Positions 26,259 to 35,263 of a stretch of DNA of 64,000 nucleotides are shown in pieces. Location of the stretch: NCBI GenBank assembly GCA_027494035.1, contig JAOSJQ010000001.1, positions 3,534,001-3,598,000 on the forward strand, given 5' to 3'. Numbering within the stretch: the stretch's first letter is position 1; each line of letters begins with the position of its first letter. A program made the translations under genes and the position numbers. This DNA is from UTCFX2 sp002050125 (GTDB lineage Bacteria; Chloroflexota; Anaerolineae; Anaerolineales; UBA4823). The notes beneath the pieces are model-generated. The model was not told the DNA's origin. It saw nothing but the letters and a program-made list of their open reading frames with translations, and did not search any database.

Positions 26259-27221
26259 TCATGCATAAATGTAATCGAGAGCCGTTGACGGATCCGGCAT
26301 TGGCGCGTTCTGGGCGAACTCAACTGCCGCAGACATCTCGGCTTGAATCTCCTGATGGATAGCTTCAAGTTGTTCCGCAGTAGCTGTTCCATCCTGGGTT
26401 AGAACGGCAGCGAAACGCCTGATCGGATCGTATTGGCGTTGTTCGTTGACTTCAGCCCGATCGCGATAGACTTCAGGCTCGCCGGCATAGTGCCCTTCAA
26501 TTCGGTAACACTCCGTCACCAGCAGCGTCGGTCCTCCACCGCTGCGAGCGCGCTCAACAGCTTCGCCTGCCGCGGCATAGACTTTCAGAACGTCAAAGCC
26601 ATCCACGCGCACGCCCGGTATGCCATACCCCGCGGCGCGGGCTGAGAGATCCTCGATGCTGACGGCATCGCGATAGTACGTCGATACCGCATATTTATTG
26701 TTCTCCACCACAAAGACCACCGGAAGTTTCCAAATGGCAGCCATGTTGAGCGCCTCGTGAAAGTTTCCAGTGCTCGTGCCGCCATCGCCGGTGAACGGCA
26801 CTGCCACGCTGTCTTTTCCCTGCATTAGAAACCCCAACGCAGCTCCTACCGCAATCGGCAAGCCTGAGCCAACCACCGCCAGCGCGCCTAAGCTGCCGGT
26901 TTCAAAGGCGGTAATGTGCATTGACCCGCCGCGGCCGCGGCAGTATCCCGCTTCTTTGCCGAAGATTTCCGCCATCATGCGCGCTGGATCGGCGCCTTTG
27001 GCGATGTTATGCCCGTGGCTGCGATGCGTCCCGGCAATCAAATCGTCGCTTCGCAAAGCCATGCACACCCCCACCCCCGAAGCTTCTTCGCCAATATAAG
27101 GATGAACGGTGCCTTTGATCAATCCGCGCTTGAAAACATCCATCGCTGTCAACTCGAATTCGCGGATTCGAACCATCCGCCGGTACATCTCCAATTTGAG
27201 GTCGTTCGAAAGAGTTGTCAC
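26259..27221 (-). CDS. 2-oxoacid dehydrogenase E1 alpha subunit
   Basis: This 320-residue PdhA/AcoA-type protein has GTVHPYIGEEASGVGVCMAL, GTHRSHGHNIAKGADPARMM and CRGRGGSMHI near residue 95. The TPP/Mg motif GDGGTSTGNFHEALNMAA ends in VVENNKYA. It starts with GTG at 27221, eight bases after AGGAG. It removes CO2 from a 2-oxo acid and transfers the acyl group to lipoyl-E2. It lies 99 bases downstream of the Gfo/Idh/MocA gene. The phosphorylation-loop region resembles acetoin and TPP-dependent dehydrogenases; the true substrate is unknown. Confidence 0.9.
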   Translation of the reverse strand: MTTLSNDLKLEMYRRMVRIREFELTAMDVFKRGLIKGTVHPYIGEEASGVGVCMALRSDDLIAGTHRSHGHNIAKGADPARMMAEIFGKEAGYCRGRGGSMHITAFETGSLGALAVVGSGLPIAVGAALGFLMQGKDSVAVPFTGDGGTSTGNFHEALNMAAIWKLPVVFVVENNKYAVSTYYRDAVSIEDLSARAAGYGIPGVRVDGFDVLKVYAAAGEAVERARSGGGPTLLVTECYRIEGHYAGEPEVYRDRAEVNEQRQYDPIRRFAAVLTQDGTATAEQLEAIHQEIQAEMSAAVEFAQNAPMPDPSTALDYIYA

Positions 27222-27320
27222 ATTTTTGCTCCTACAAGGATAAGGTCAGGGTCTTCAGTAAAGCTAGATGAAAGCTGCCGGGCTATTCCGATTCTGCCAG
27301 AACCGAGGCGCACAGATCAT

Positions 27321-28400
27321 CTAAGGCGCTTGTTTCGGGCTGGCTGCGGGCTCGCCCGCTTCGCGCAGCAGCTCAGCTGGCGATACCGTAGTCCGCGTTT
27401 CAGCAGAACGATACCCCGCCCAAACCAGCGCCATAGTCTCGAGGTTGTCTCTGCCTCCCGTCTCGAACTGGCTGCCATCCCTCAGGCAGTCAACGAAATG
27501 CTGCAAGGTTGCTCTCCGCCCATCCGCTTCGGTATCGGATGAAAAACGCCAGGTTTCATCACCCTGGTCAGTGTAGAGACTGAGGGTTCCATCCACCGCC
27601 AGACTGAGCGTTCCTTGTGGACCATCAACTTCCAGCCGGGAGATCAGGGCAGGGCTGCCATCTGCGGGCGTATCGATCCCTGGAATAGGGACGGAAACCC
27701 AACTGCTCTCAATGACCGCCGTCAGGTGGGCGTAATCTAACAAGATCACTTGGACATCTTCGCCCTGCATCTGCGAACTGACATGGTGCAAGCGGGCGTT
27801 GATCGCAGAGGGCATTCCGAAAAGGAAGCGCAACGTATCGAGATAATGCACGCCCATTTCATAGAGGATCAGGCGCGGCATTTCTGCCAGGTAAGCCTGC
27901 GGATGTTCGAAATGAGGCAGAGTGGTCCGGGCGCGCTCCTCTATCTTGACAAAAAACGGCTCCTCAATCATTCGGGAATCCAAGATTTCTCGAACTTTGC
28001 GGTACCAGGGCTGCCAGCGGAAGTTCTCGTTGATCATCAAGCGCACACCAGCCCGTTCGCAGGTTTGCACCACCTCAACCGCTTCACCGAGCGACGTGCA
28101 AAACGGCTTTTGACAGATCACCGGCAGGCGGTTCGCAACCGCAAGCCGGACAAGCTGAGCATGGGAGGCTGGGCGCACACAGATATCCAGAAAATCCAGC
28201 TTTTCGCGCGCTGCCATTTCCCGTGGATCCGTGTAACGCTGACGGATGTCGAACTGGCTCGCAATCCGCACCAGGCGTTCCGGCAAACGGTCGCATAAGG
28301 CAGCGATCTCGGCGCCATTCACCTTTTGCCAGGCGTCCAACTGGTTCGCCGACCAGGCGCCGGCGCCTATCATCCCGCCGCGCAACAGATCACCCGGCAT
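27321..28400 (-). CDS. Gfo/Idh/MocA-family sugar dehydrogenase
   Basis: This 359-residue oxidoreductase has an N-terminal NAD(P)-binding fold (GMIGAGAWSANQLDAW), the family Lys-Pro motif as VICQKPFCTSLGEAVE where most members have EKP, and a C-terminal substrate domain starting at MINENFRWQPWYRKV. Members oxidise sugars or polyols; D-apiose dehydrogenase (ApsD) is one known member and its lactone product is the substrate of ApnL, which is encoded later in this run. The start overlaps the end of the first GH2 gene by 11 bases. Substrate assignment to apiose is an inference from context only. Confidence 0.85.
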   Translation of the reverse strand: MPGDLLRGGMIGAGAWSANQLDAWQKVNGAEIAALCDRLPERLVRIASQFDIRQRYTDPREMAAREKLDFLDICVRPASHAQLVRLAVANRLPVICQKPFCTSLGEAVEVVQTCERAGVRLMINENFRWQPWYRKVREILDSRMIEEPFFVKIEERARTTLPHFEHPQAYLAEMPRLILYEMGVHYLDTLRFLFGMPSAINARLHHVSSQMQGEDVQVILLDYAHLTAVIESSWVSVPIPGIDTPADGSPALISRLEVDGPQGTLSLAVDGTLSLYTDQGDETWRFSSDTEADGRRATLQHFVDCLRDGSQFETGGRDNLETMALVWAGYRSAETRTTVSPAELLREAGEPAASPKQAP

Positions 28401-30858
28401 TGGGACCTTCCTTTTGAGATTCTAAGTAGAACATCTCCAAGTTCCGGCACAATTCGGTTCCATTCTCATCAAAAATGCTCAATTCCAACGCGAGCAATCC
28501 TTCGGGCAGGTCGTTCGTGCTCCATTCCGCCAGGCAGGTGTACTGATCGCCGCCGGGAATCTCCAACCCGTTGAGGTTCGCCCGACCGACTACGTCCCCC
28601 GCCCCATCGCGAAACTCAATGCGCAGCGTCGCTTCAGAGACTGCCCGATCATGGTTGCTGACCATAATGCGCAAAGGATCGCCTTTCTGAACCACCGTGT
28701 TGCCACTCAGACCAGTCACAAAAACGGGGCGCAGCGTCTGCTGCAAAACAAAAAAAGCCAGCTTGGGAACCGCTCCGGCGTCCACCAGACCCTGCAAGAA
28801 GGTCTGCACATCCACCATCATCATCAAAAAGAACCCGCCGAAAATGCCCGGCAGTTCCCGCAAACAAGCGATAATGGTCGAATCCACCAACGCCTGAGCA
28901 GCTTGGGTCTCGCGCCAATCCGTGGGGGTGATTTCCCGCCCATACCAGACAAGGTCGTCCTCTTTACGGTTGCGATTCCAGTAAGGGTTGGCGCCCCAGC
29001 GATACCGTCCATGCAGGTGTATCTGCCGCTCGGGCGCGGGGAGCGCATCAAACCCAAATTCGGCATAGGTGGATAACCGAGCGCCGTCGAACGCCTGCGC
29101 GGCTTCCTCCACCGCTTCGCGCACCGTGCGCAGGGGCAGAATCATCGGGGAAGTGTGGAAATCCCAATAGAGAAGAGGAAAGGAATAGAGTGGAAAATCG
29201 CGCAAAATGCGCGCCCGGGTTTGCTTGCGCTCCGCCTCATTAACCGCTGAGCGCATCATATCCCAAATTTCCGCTGCTAGGTGACCTGCTGGCTGGATCG
29301 GGCGGGTGTTATCCTCTTTTTCCACCAGCCGGTACACCTGCTCGTACCAGCGGTAGCGCCGGTAATTATGGATTTCCATCAAGGGTTCGTCGCCCATTTC
29401 CCAGACGATGATGCTGGGATGGTTGCGCAGGTCGCGCACGAGCGCCGGTACGTCGCGGTTGGCGTGCAATTCCAGCTCGGTATGGATGATCCAGACCGCA
29501 AAGTACCCTGCCCAGACCAGCATATAACCCAGTTGATCGCAAATCTCGGCGATGCGCGCATAATGCACGCGCTCGTCCGATGGAAAGCGCGAACAGTTCG
29601 CGCCGAGGGTTTGATGCAGCAGCACTTCGCGCACGATCCAGGCATCCGAGGGACAAGCCGGGCTTTCCCCTGGATAATACGTCAACTCATGCGTGCCGCG
29701 CAGATAGGTGAGCCGCCCGTTGACGTAGAAGTGCCCACCCTTCATCTCCACCGTCCGCACCCCAAAGGTCTCGTACACGTCATCCACCGGCTGACCCGCT
29801 TCGTCCACCAATACCACATGCCCAAGGTATAACGCCGCCTTCCCAGGTTCCCAAACCGCAGGCTGCTCCAACCGAAACACCAGTTCCACCTCCCCCTCGT
29901 TCATCGGCAGAACCTCCACCTCCTGCTCGATCACCCGCTCCACTGCGCCTTCCTCGGGCAGCCACCGGCTCACTTCCACCTGTAGTTTGCCTCTGTATCG
30001 CTCCCACCCTTCATTGCGCACCGTCACCCGGCAGGCTACCTCCGCTTCTCCCTCCCCCAGAGAGCGCGTCTGAAAGAATGCACTCCGCAGGTGCGCCCGG
30101 TTCAACACCCGCAGCCACCCCGCCCCTGCCAGTCCCGCCCAGGCGTGGTCTTCCCAATCCTCGCCAAGCTTGCCGCTTGAGAAAGGCGGGTTATAGTATG
30201 CTGAAGCAAACCCTTGAGCAAACATCCAGGGTTTGTTTGTCGCGGTGGTTTTCGCCTGCAGGGTGATTTGCGCTCGACCCGTGGGCGCCGCGCGCAGCTC
30301 TTCGGTGACCTCCATCTCGAACGGGAACAACCCCAGATGATCGAGCATCACCGGATTTTCGTTCACCCATACCGTGCTCTCCAGGTTCACTGAGTCAAAC
30401 GCCAGGTACGCTACCCGCTCCGCCAAATCATCCCCCACCGGCGCCTCACACCGGTACCAAGCCGCGTACTCCCCCTTCCAAATCGTCCCACCTTCACCAG
30501 AACCGAAAATATCATGAATGGACTGCCCAAATTTTACCGGTTCAGGGATATGCCTGGTCATATGCGGCGTTTCCACTTGTTCCCAGGCGCTGTCATCACA
30601 CCCAAAACCGAAGTATCCCAACCGCACTCCTTCGTCATTTTCATCCAACCGGTAGCGCCAGCGGGTTAACGGGATTTCATTCCGGTAACGCGGCGCGGGT
30701 TTCGGTTTGAGATGCGCAATAACCCGCGTCACCTCCGCTTCATCGATCACTTCATCTTTTACATCGTAAAAACGACTGGCAGCCGCATAGTAACGCTGCA
30801 AATATTCCCACTTGCGCGCTGGATCAAGTTCGACTAATTCGGTGTAAGCGTTGCTCAT
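28390..30858 (-). CDS. Glycoside hydrolase family 2-like protein, copy A
   Basis: This is an 822-residue, apparently cytosolic GH2-type enzyme: sugar-binding jelly-roll (about residues 70-215, with WVNENPVMLDHLGLFPFEME), Ig-like domain (about 265-395) and a TIM barrel. Candidate acid/base Glu is in RNHPSIIVWEMGDEP near 490, and candidate nucleophile is Glu in LSTYAEFGFD near 598. A C-terminal beta domain follows. No signal peptide is seen, so the substrate is probably an oligosaccharide taken up by the ABC importer encoded upstream. Substrate is unknown. The start overlaps the stop of copy B (ATGA). The first 425 or so residues are nearly identical to copy B, while the catalytic half is clearly diverged. 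Confidence 0.8.
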   Translation of the reverse strand: MSNAYTELVELDPARKWEYLQRYYAAASRFYDVKDEVIDEAEVTRVIAHLKPKPAPRYRNEIPLTRWRYRLDENDEGVRLGYFGFGCDDSAWEQVETPHMTRHIPEPVKFGQSIHDIFGSGEGGTIWKGEYAAWYRCEAPVGDDLAERVAYLAFDSVNLESTVWVNENPVMLDHLGLFPFEMEVTEELRAAPTGRAQITLQAKTTATNKPWMFAQGFASAYYNPPFSSGKLGEDWEDHAWAGLAGAGWLRVLNRAHLRSAFFQTRSLGEGEAEVACRVTVRNEGWERYRGKLQVEVSRWLPEEGAVERVIEQEVEVLPMNEGEVELVFRLEQPAVWEPGKAALYLGHVVLVDEAGQPVDDVYETFGVRTVEMKGGHFYVNGRLTYLRGTHELTYYPGESPACPSDAWIVREVLLHQTLGANCSRFPSDERVHYARIAEICDQLGYMLVWAGYFAVWIIHTELELHANRDVPALVRDLRNHPSIIVWEMGDEPLMEIHNYRRYRWYEQVYRLVEKEDNTRPIQPAGHLAAEIWDMMRSAVNEAERKQTRARILRDFPLYSFPLLYWDFHTSPMILPLRTVREAVEEAAQAFDGARLSTYAEFGFDALPAPERQIHLHGRYRWGANPYWNRNRKEDDLVWYGREITPTDWRETQAAQALVDSTIIACLRELPGIFGGFFLMMMVDVQTFLQGLVDAGAVPKLAFFVLQQTLRPVFVTGLSGNTVVQKGDPLRIMVSNHDRAVSEATLRIEFRDGAGDVVGRANLNGLEIPGGDQYTCLAEWSTNDLPEGLLALELSIFDENGTELCRNLEMFYLESQKEGPNAG

Positions 30859-33310
30859 ACGGTTTTCTCCTGGATATAAAAAATCTCAAGCGTGCGGGCA
30901 ACTTCGCGCCGATCGGCGCCGGTCAAGACCAGTTCGAGGGTGTAGCAGCCTGCCGCCTGCCCGGTTGTCTCCAGCCGGGCGATGTCTGTCAGCGCCGCCG
31001 GCCCAGCGGCAAACGCGATCTTCACATTTTCTTCCAGAACAGAGAAATCATGACTATCTCGCAGCACGGCATTCAGGTTCAGATGATCTACGCGCGGACC
31101 CAAATTGGAAACAGAGACGGTAATTGGTTCACCGCGAGACAAAACCGTGTTGCCGTGCAAACCGGAAACCGCCAGCGGGCGGAACAGGCTTTGCATCACG
31201 AAAAAGCCCAGCTTCGGATTAGAGCAAACGTCCACCACGCCCTGATAATAAGTCCAGACATCGAACATCTCCATGAAATAGAAGGCGGCAAAATCACGCG
31301 GCCGCTCGCGGATGCCCGTAATCATGGTTGCGAGCTCGATCGCCTGGCAAGCCTGGGTTTCCCGCCAATCTTCGGCGCGGATCTGGCGTCCGTAGAGGAT
31401 TTCATCGTCCCGCTCACGATCCACATACCAATACTGGTTTGCTCCCCAACGAAATCCGCCGTAAACGGAAAACACCTTCTCCGGCTCGGGCAAACCATCG
31501 ATGCCAAATTCCGTGAGCACTGTTGGGCGTTCGCCTCCAAGCGCATCAGCAATCCGCGCAATGACTCTGCGCACCGGCTGGATAGGCGTTATCATGAAGG
31601 TGTAATGATGGTCCCAAAATACTTTTTTCATTGAGTAGACGGGAAAGTCGCGCAATACCTCTCGGCGCCGTTCTTCCAGGGTTTGCCCTGGGCGGTGCCC
31701 GCCGGCAATCAAATTGACTTGCTCAAGGCTGAAATGTCCGGCTGGCAGGATCGGACGGGTATCATCCTCACTTTCCACCAACCGATACACCTGCTCGTAC
31801 CAGCGGTAGCGCCGGTAGTCGTAGATGCCGAGCAGCGGTTCATCGCCCATTTCCCAGATGATGATGCTTGCATGGTTACGCAAGTCGCGCACGAGTGCCG
31901 GAACATCACGTTCAGCATACATTTCGAATTCGGGGTGGGGTACGAACACCTCGAAATATCCGCACCAGACGAGCATATAGCCCAGTTGATCGCAGATCTC
32001 GGCGATGCGCCTGTAGTGGATGCGCATGTCGCTTGGGTAACGCGAGCAGTTCGCTCCCATCGCAAAATGAAAAAGAAGATCTCTGACGATCCATTCATCA
32101 GTCGGCGCAATCGCTGAAGTGTCCGGATAATGGCAAACATCGTGCGTGCCGCGCAGATAGGTGAGCCGCCCATTGACGTAAAAGTGCGCCCCCTTCATCT
32201 CCACCGTCCGCACCCCAAAGGTCTCGTACACGTCATCCACCGGCTGACCCGCTTCGTCCACCAGTATCACATGCCCAAGGTATAACGCCGCCTTCCCAGG
32301 CTCCCAGACCGCGGGCTGCTCCAACCGAAACACCAGTTCCACCTCCCCCTCATTCATCGGCAGAACCTCCACCTCCTGCTCGATCACCCGCTCCACTGCG
32401 CCTTCCTCGGGCAGCCACCGGCTCACTTCCACCTGTAGTTTGCCCTTGAACCTCTCCCACCCTTCATTGCGCACCGTCACCCGGCAGGCGATCTCCGCTT
32501 CCCCCTCCCCCAGAGCGCGCGTCTGAAAAAACGCACTCCGCAGGTGCGCCCGGTTCAACACCCGCAGCCATCCCGCCCCTGCCAGCCCCGCCCAGGCTTC
32601 ATCGATAGCATCTTCCTTTAGCTTGCCCGCAGTGAACGGCGGGTTCAGATAAGCGGTTGTAAAGCCGTTGTAGAACATCCAGGGTTTGTTCGTCGCGGTG
32701 GCTTTTGCCCGCAGGGTGATTTGCGCCCGACCCGTGGGCGCCGCGCGCAGCTCTTCGGTGACCTCCATCTCGAACGGGAACAGCCCCAGGTGATCGAGCA
32801 TCACCGGATTTTCGTTCACCCATACCGTGCTCTCCAGGTTCACCGAGTCAAACGCCAGGTACGCCACTCGCTCAGCTAAGTCATCACCCACCGGCAACTC
32901 ACACCGGTACCAGGCTGCATATTCCCCCTTCCAAATCGTCCCGCTATCTTCGGAGGCGGTGTTCGTAGCGAAAGCAAAGGGGTCGTGCATCGAACGCCCA
33001 AACCGTTCCGGGCGAGGCGGGATATGATTCACGGTATGCGGCGTTTCCACTTGCTCCCAGGCGCTGTCATCACACCCAAAACCGAAGTATCCCAACCGTA
33101 CCCCCTCTTCCTGGTCATCCAGCCGGTAGCGCCAGCGCGTCAACGGGATTTCCTTCCGGTAACGCGGCGCGGGTTTCGGTTTGAGATTCGCAACTACCCG
33201 CGCTACCTCCGCTTCATCGATCACTTCATCTTTCACATCGTAAAAACGGCTGGCAGCCGCATAGTAACGCTGCAAGTATTCCCACTTGCGCGCTGGATCG
33301 AGTTCGATCC
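29690..33310 (-). repeat. Tandem GH2 duplication with near-identical 5' halves
   Basis: The coding DNA for residues 1 to about 425 of copy A (about 30840 down to 29690) and copy B (about 33310 down to 32150) is nearly identical, with runs of many dozens of unchanged bases, for example 29735-29815 against 32195-32275. Downstream of the shared GRLTYLRGTH codons, similarity falls abruptly. Such a sharp border suggests gene conversion of the 5' halves, or strong divergence of only the catalytic halves. Confidence 0.8.
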
Positions 33311-33335
33311 ATTCGACCGGTTGGTTCAGACTCAT
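30855..33335 (-). CDS. Glycoside hydrolase family 2-like protein, copy B
   Basis: This 826-residue paralogue of the next gene has the same domain order. Candidate acid/base Glu is in RNHASIIIWEMGDEP near 498, candidate nucleophile Glu is in VLTEFGIDGLP near 607. The ATG at 33335 was chosen over a far-upstream in-frame start because AAGGAAC precedes it and MSLNQPVEWIELDPARKWEY aligns with the start of copy A. It lies 29 bases after the sugar ABC permease gene. The two copies probably arose by tandem duplication and now act on different linkages or sugars of one oligosaccharide. Confidence 0.8.
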   Translation of the reverse strand: MSLNQPVEWIELDPARKWEYLQRYYAAASRFYDVKDEVIDEAEVARVVANLKPKPAPRYRKEIPLTRWRYRLDDQEEGVRLGYFGFGCDDSAWEQVETPHTVNHIPPRPERFGRSMHDPFAFATNTASEDSGTIWKGEYAAWYRCELPVGDDLAERVAYLAFDSVNLESTVWVNENPVMLDHLGLFPFEMEVTEELRAAPTGRAQITLRAKATATNKPWMFYNGFTTAYLNPPFTAGKLKEDAIDEAWAGLAGAGWLRVLNRAHLRSAFFQTRALGEGEAEIACRVTVRNEGWERFKGKLQVEVSRWLPEEGAVERVIEQEVEVLPMNEGEVELVFRLEQPAVWEPGKAALYLGHVILVDEAGQPVDDVYETFGVRTVEMKGAHFYVNGRLTYLRGTHDVCHYPDTSAIAPTDEWIVRDLLFHFAMGANCSRYPSDMRIHYRRIAEICDQLGYMLVWCGYFEVFVPHPEFEMYAERDVPALVRDLRNHASIIIWEMGDEPLLGIYDYRRYRWYEQVYRLVESEDDTRPILPAGHFSLEQVNLIAGGHRPGQTLEERRREVLRDFPVYSMKKVFWDHHYTFMITPIQPVRRVIARIADALGGERPTVLTEFGIDGLPEPEKVFSVYGGFRWGANQYWYVDRERDDEILYGRQIRAEDWRETQACQAIELATMITGIRERPRDFAAFYFMEMFDVWTYYQGVVDVCSNPKLGFFVMQSLFRPLAVSGLHGNTVLSRGEPITVSVSNLGPRVDHLNLNAVLRDSHDFSVLEENVKIAFAAGPAALTDIARLETTGQAAGCYTLELVLTGADRREVARTLEIFYIQEKTV

Positions 33336-33364
33336 GATGTTCCTTTCGATGATTTGAGTTTTTT

Positions 33365-34227
33365 CTATCCCTTGACCGCGCCCGTGTACATGCCTCGAAC
33401 GATCTGCTCCTGGAACAGGATGAACAGGATACACACCGGTACCACCACGATGACGATCCCCGCCGCAACCAATCCATAATCCAGCGAACGGTCAGTTTTA
33501 ATCACGGTCAGCGCGATTTGGAGCGTTCGATTGCGCTGGTTTAACATCACTAACGCAAACAGAAACTCGTTCCAAAAATCGATGAAGTTCAGAATGAGCA
33601 CGGTGATCACCCCCGGCCGCGCAATCGGAAAGAAGATGTGCCTGATCATCTGCAGCCGGCTGGCGCCGTCCATTTGAGCGCTTTCTTCCAGTTCTTTGGG
33701 TACGGTGCGCAAATAACTTGCCAGCAATATCACGGATACCGATATTTTGGTAGCGGGATAGAAAATCACCAACGCCATAGGGCTATACAACAACCCAATC
33801 CGCACAACTAAAAGGTAAACCGGTACGAGCATGGCAAGCGCCGGGATGAGAAATCCCAGGCTGAATACATACTCAAACAACGACGAAAGGCGGGTAGGGA
33901 TGCGCGCAATTGCATACGCCGCGGGAAAAGCCAGCAAGAGCGTCAAGATTTCCGCCCCGACCGTCACACCGGTCGAGATAAGGAATGCCCGGTCCAACAC
34001 GGCTACTTTTTGAGCACGGACAAAATTATCGAAGGTAAATGTTTCGGGTAAAGCCAAAGGCTGGGTGAAGATCGTTCGGTTCGTTTTAAAGCCGAAATCG
34101 CTACATAATAAATCGGGACCAAGATAATAATTGCATATAAAATCGAGATTAAATAACCGCCAAGAATAAAAAGCGTAGAGCCGTCTCTTAGTCGGGCTGC
34201 CAGACGCAAACGAGGCACATGAACCAT
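33365..34227 (-). CDS. Sugar ABC transporter permease (MalG/UgpE type), interrupted by one frameshift
   Basis: The N-terminal 70 residues (membrane segment FILGGYLISILYAIIILVPI) are in the 34227-34003 frame and the rest, with about five membrane helices and the EAA loop ELEESAQMDGASRLQMIRHI, is in the 34057-33365 frame. Adding one base to the T4 run at 34084-34087 joins them as SALKTNRTIFTQPLALPETF, giving about 287 residues. This is most likely a base-calling error. The start follows the other permease by 14 bases. It forms the inner-membrane channel together with that permease and takes substrate from the lipoprotein at 35264. No ATP-binding subunit is encoded nearby, so a shared MsmK/UgpC-type ATPase elsewhere is expected. 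Confidence 0.85.
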
Positions 34228-34241
34228 GGGTCTTTTCTCCG

Positions 34242-35185
34242 TTAATCAGTTTGCCGAAAAATTTGGCGGATGATCACCAGCCCTACCATTCCAACAATAA
34301 AGAGGAACACTCCAATCGCCTGACTGTATCCCAACCGCTGCGTTACAAAAGCCTGGTTATATAGATAGTAACCGAGCGTTAGCGAATAATGACCTGGACC
34401 GCCTTTGGTTAAGATCAATACGTTCTGAGCCGCGCTGGTGAGAATCCAAAGGAAGTGAAGCATCGTCACCACGCCAAAAAATCCCTTCGAAAGAGGAAAT
34501 GCGATTCGCCAGAGGATCGTCCACAGGCTGGCGCCATCCAGCCGCGCCGATTCATACAATTCATTGGGAAGGTTGGAAAGCACCGCGAAGAACAACACAG
34601 CATAAAACCCGATCCCTGTCCAAATATCGATAAAGATGATGCTTCCGAATACGGTTTTTGGATCTGCCAACCAATTATGGGTCCATGCGCTCAAACCCAA
34701 AAGGCGCAAGACTGCATTAAGAATGCCCTCCGGCATATAGATACCGTAGAACATCATCGCAAGCGCAGCCACAGAGACCATAGCTGGGATAAAAAAATGA
34801 AGCGAAATGCGCGAAAACCCGGCAGCCGCAGGCTCATAAAGAAGCCAAGGAAAAAGGCAGGAATCAACGCCAGCGGCATGCCGAATAAAAGGTGAATCCC
34901 CGTATTCCGCATGGCATAAAAAAAGAGGTCGTCCGTGAACATGCGCTGGTAGTTCGCCAAGCCGATGAACGTGCTTGCTTTTACTAAGCCATCCCAGCGC
35001 AACAGACTGATCCTGAACATGTTGATGAGCGGCCAGAGCATCCAGACCAGAAACCAGACCATCGCGGGCACACCGAATGCCAGGAACGCAACGCGGCGAC
35101 GCCATTGATTCCGGCGGATGGTGCTGTGCTGCGCCGAGGAAGCAGAAAGCTCTCCTTCTGAATGTCCAGTCAACCGGATTTGCAT
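34242..35185 (-). CDS. Sugar ABC transporter permease (MalF/UgpA type), interrupted by one frameshift
   Basis: The N-terminal part (35185-34754 frame) has an Arg-rich cytosolic start and VPAMVWFLVWMLWPLINMF. The remainder is in the 35105-34242 frame, with the EAA loop ELYESARLDGASLWTILWRI and a final membrane helix GVFLFIVGMVGLVII. One extra base in the A7 run at 34791-34797 would restore FRFIFFIPAMVSVAALAMM and an about 314-residue permease. The error is in the longest homopolymer of the gene, so it is probably technical. It partners with the MalG-type permease. Confidence 0.85.
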
Positions 35186-35263
35186 TCTTTTCTCCTCATC
35201 TGGGGGCGCCCGGTCACTGACCAGCCGCCCCCAGACAATTAATTTGCTACCTTGAAATACGCA

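Noticed and set aside
27321..28400. Assigning apsD as the gene symbol of the Gfo/Idh/MocA protein
   Set aside because: The family is very broad and only context supports apiose; the sequence itself does not fix the substrate.
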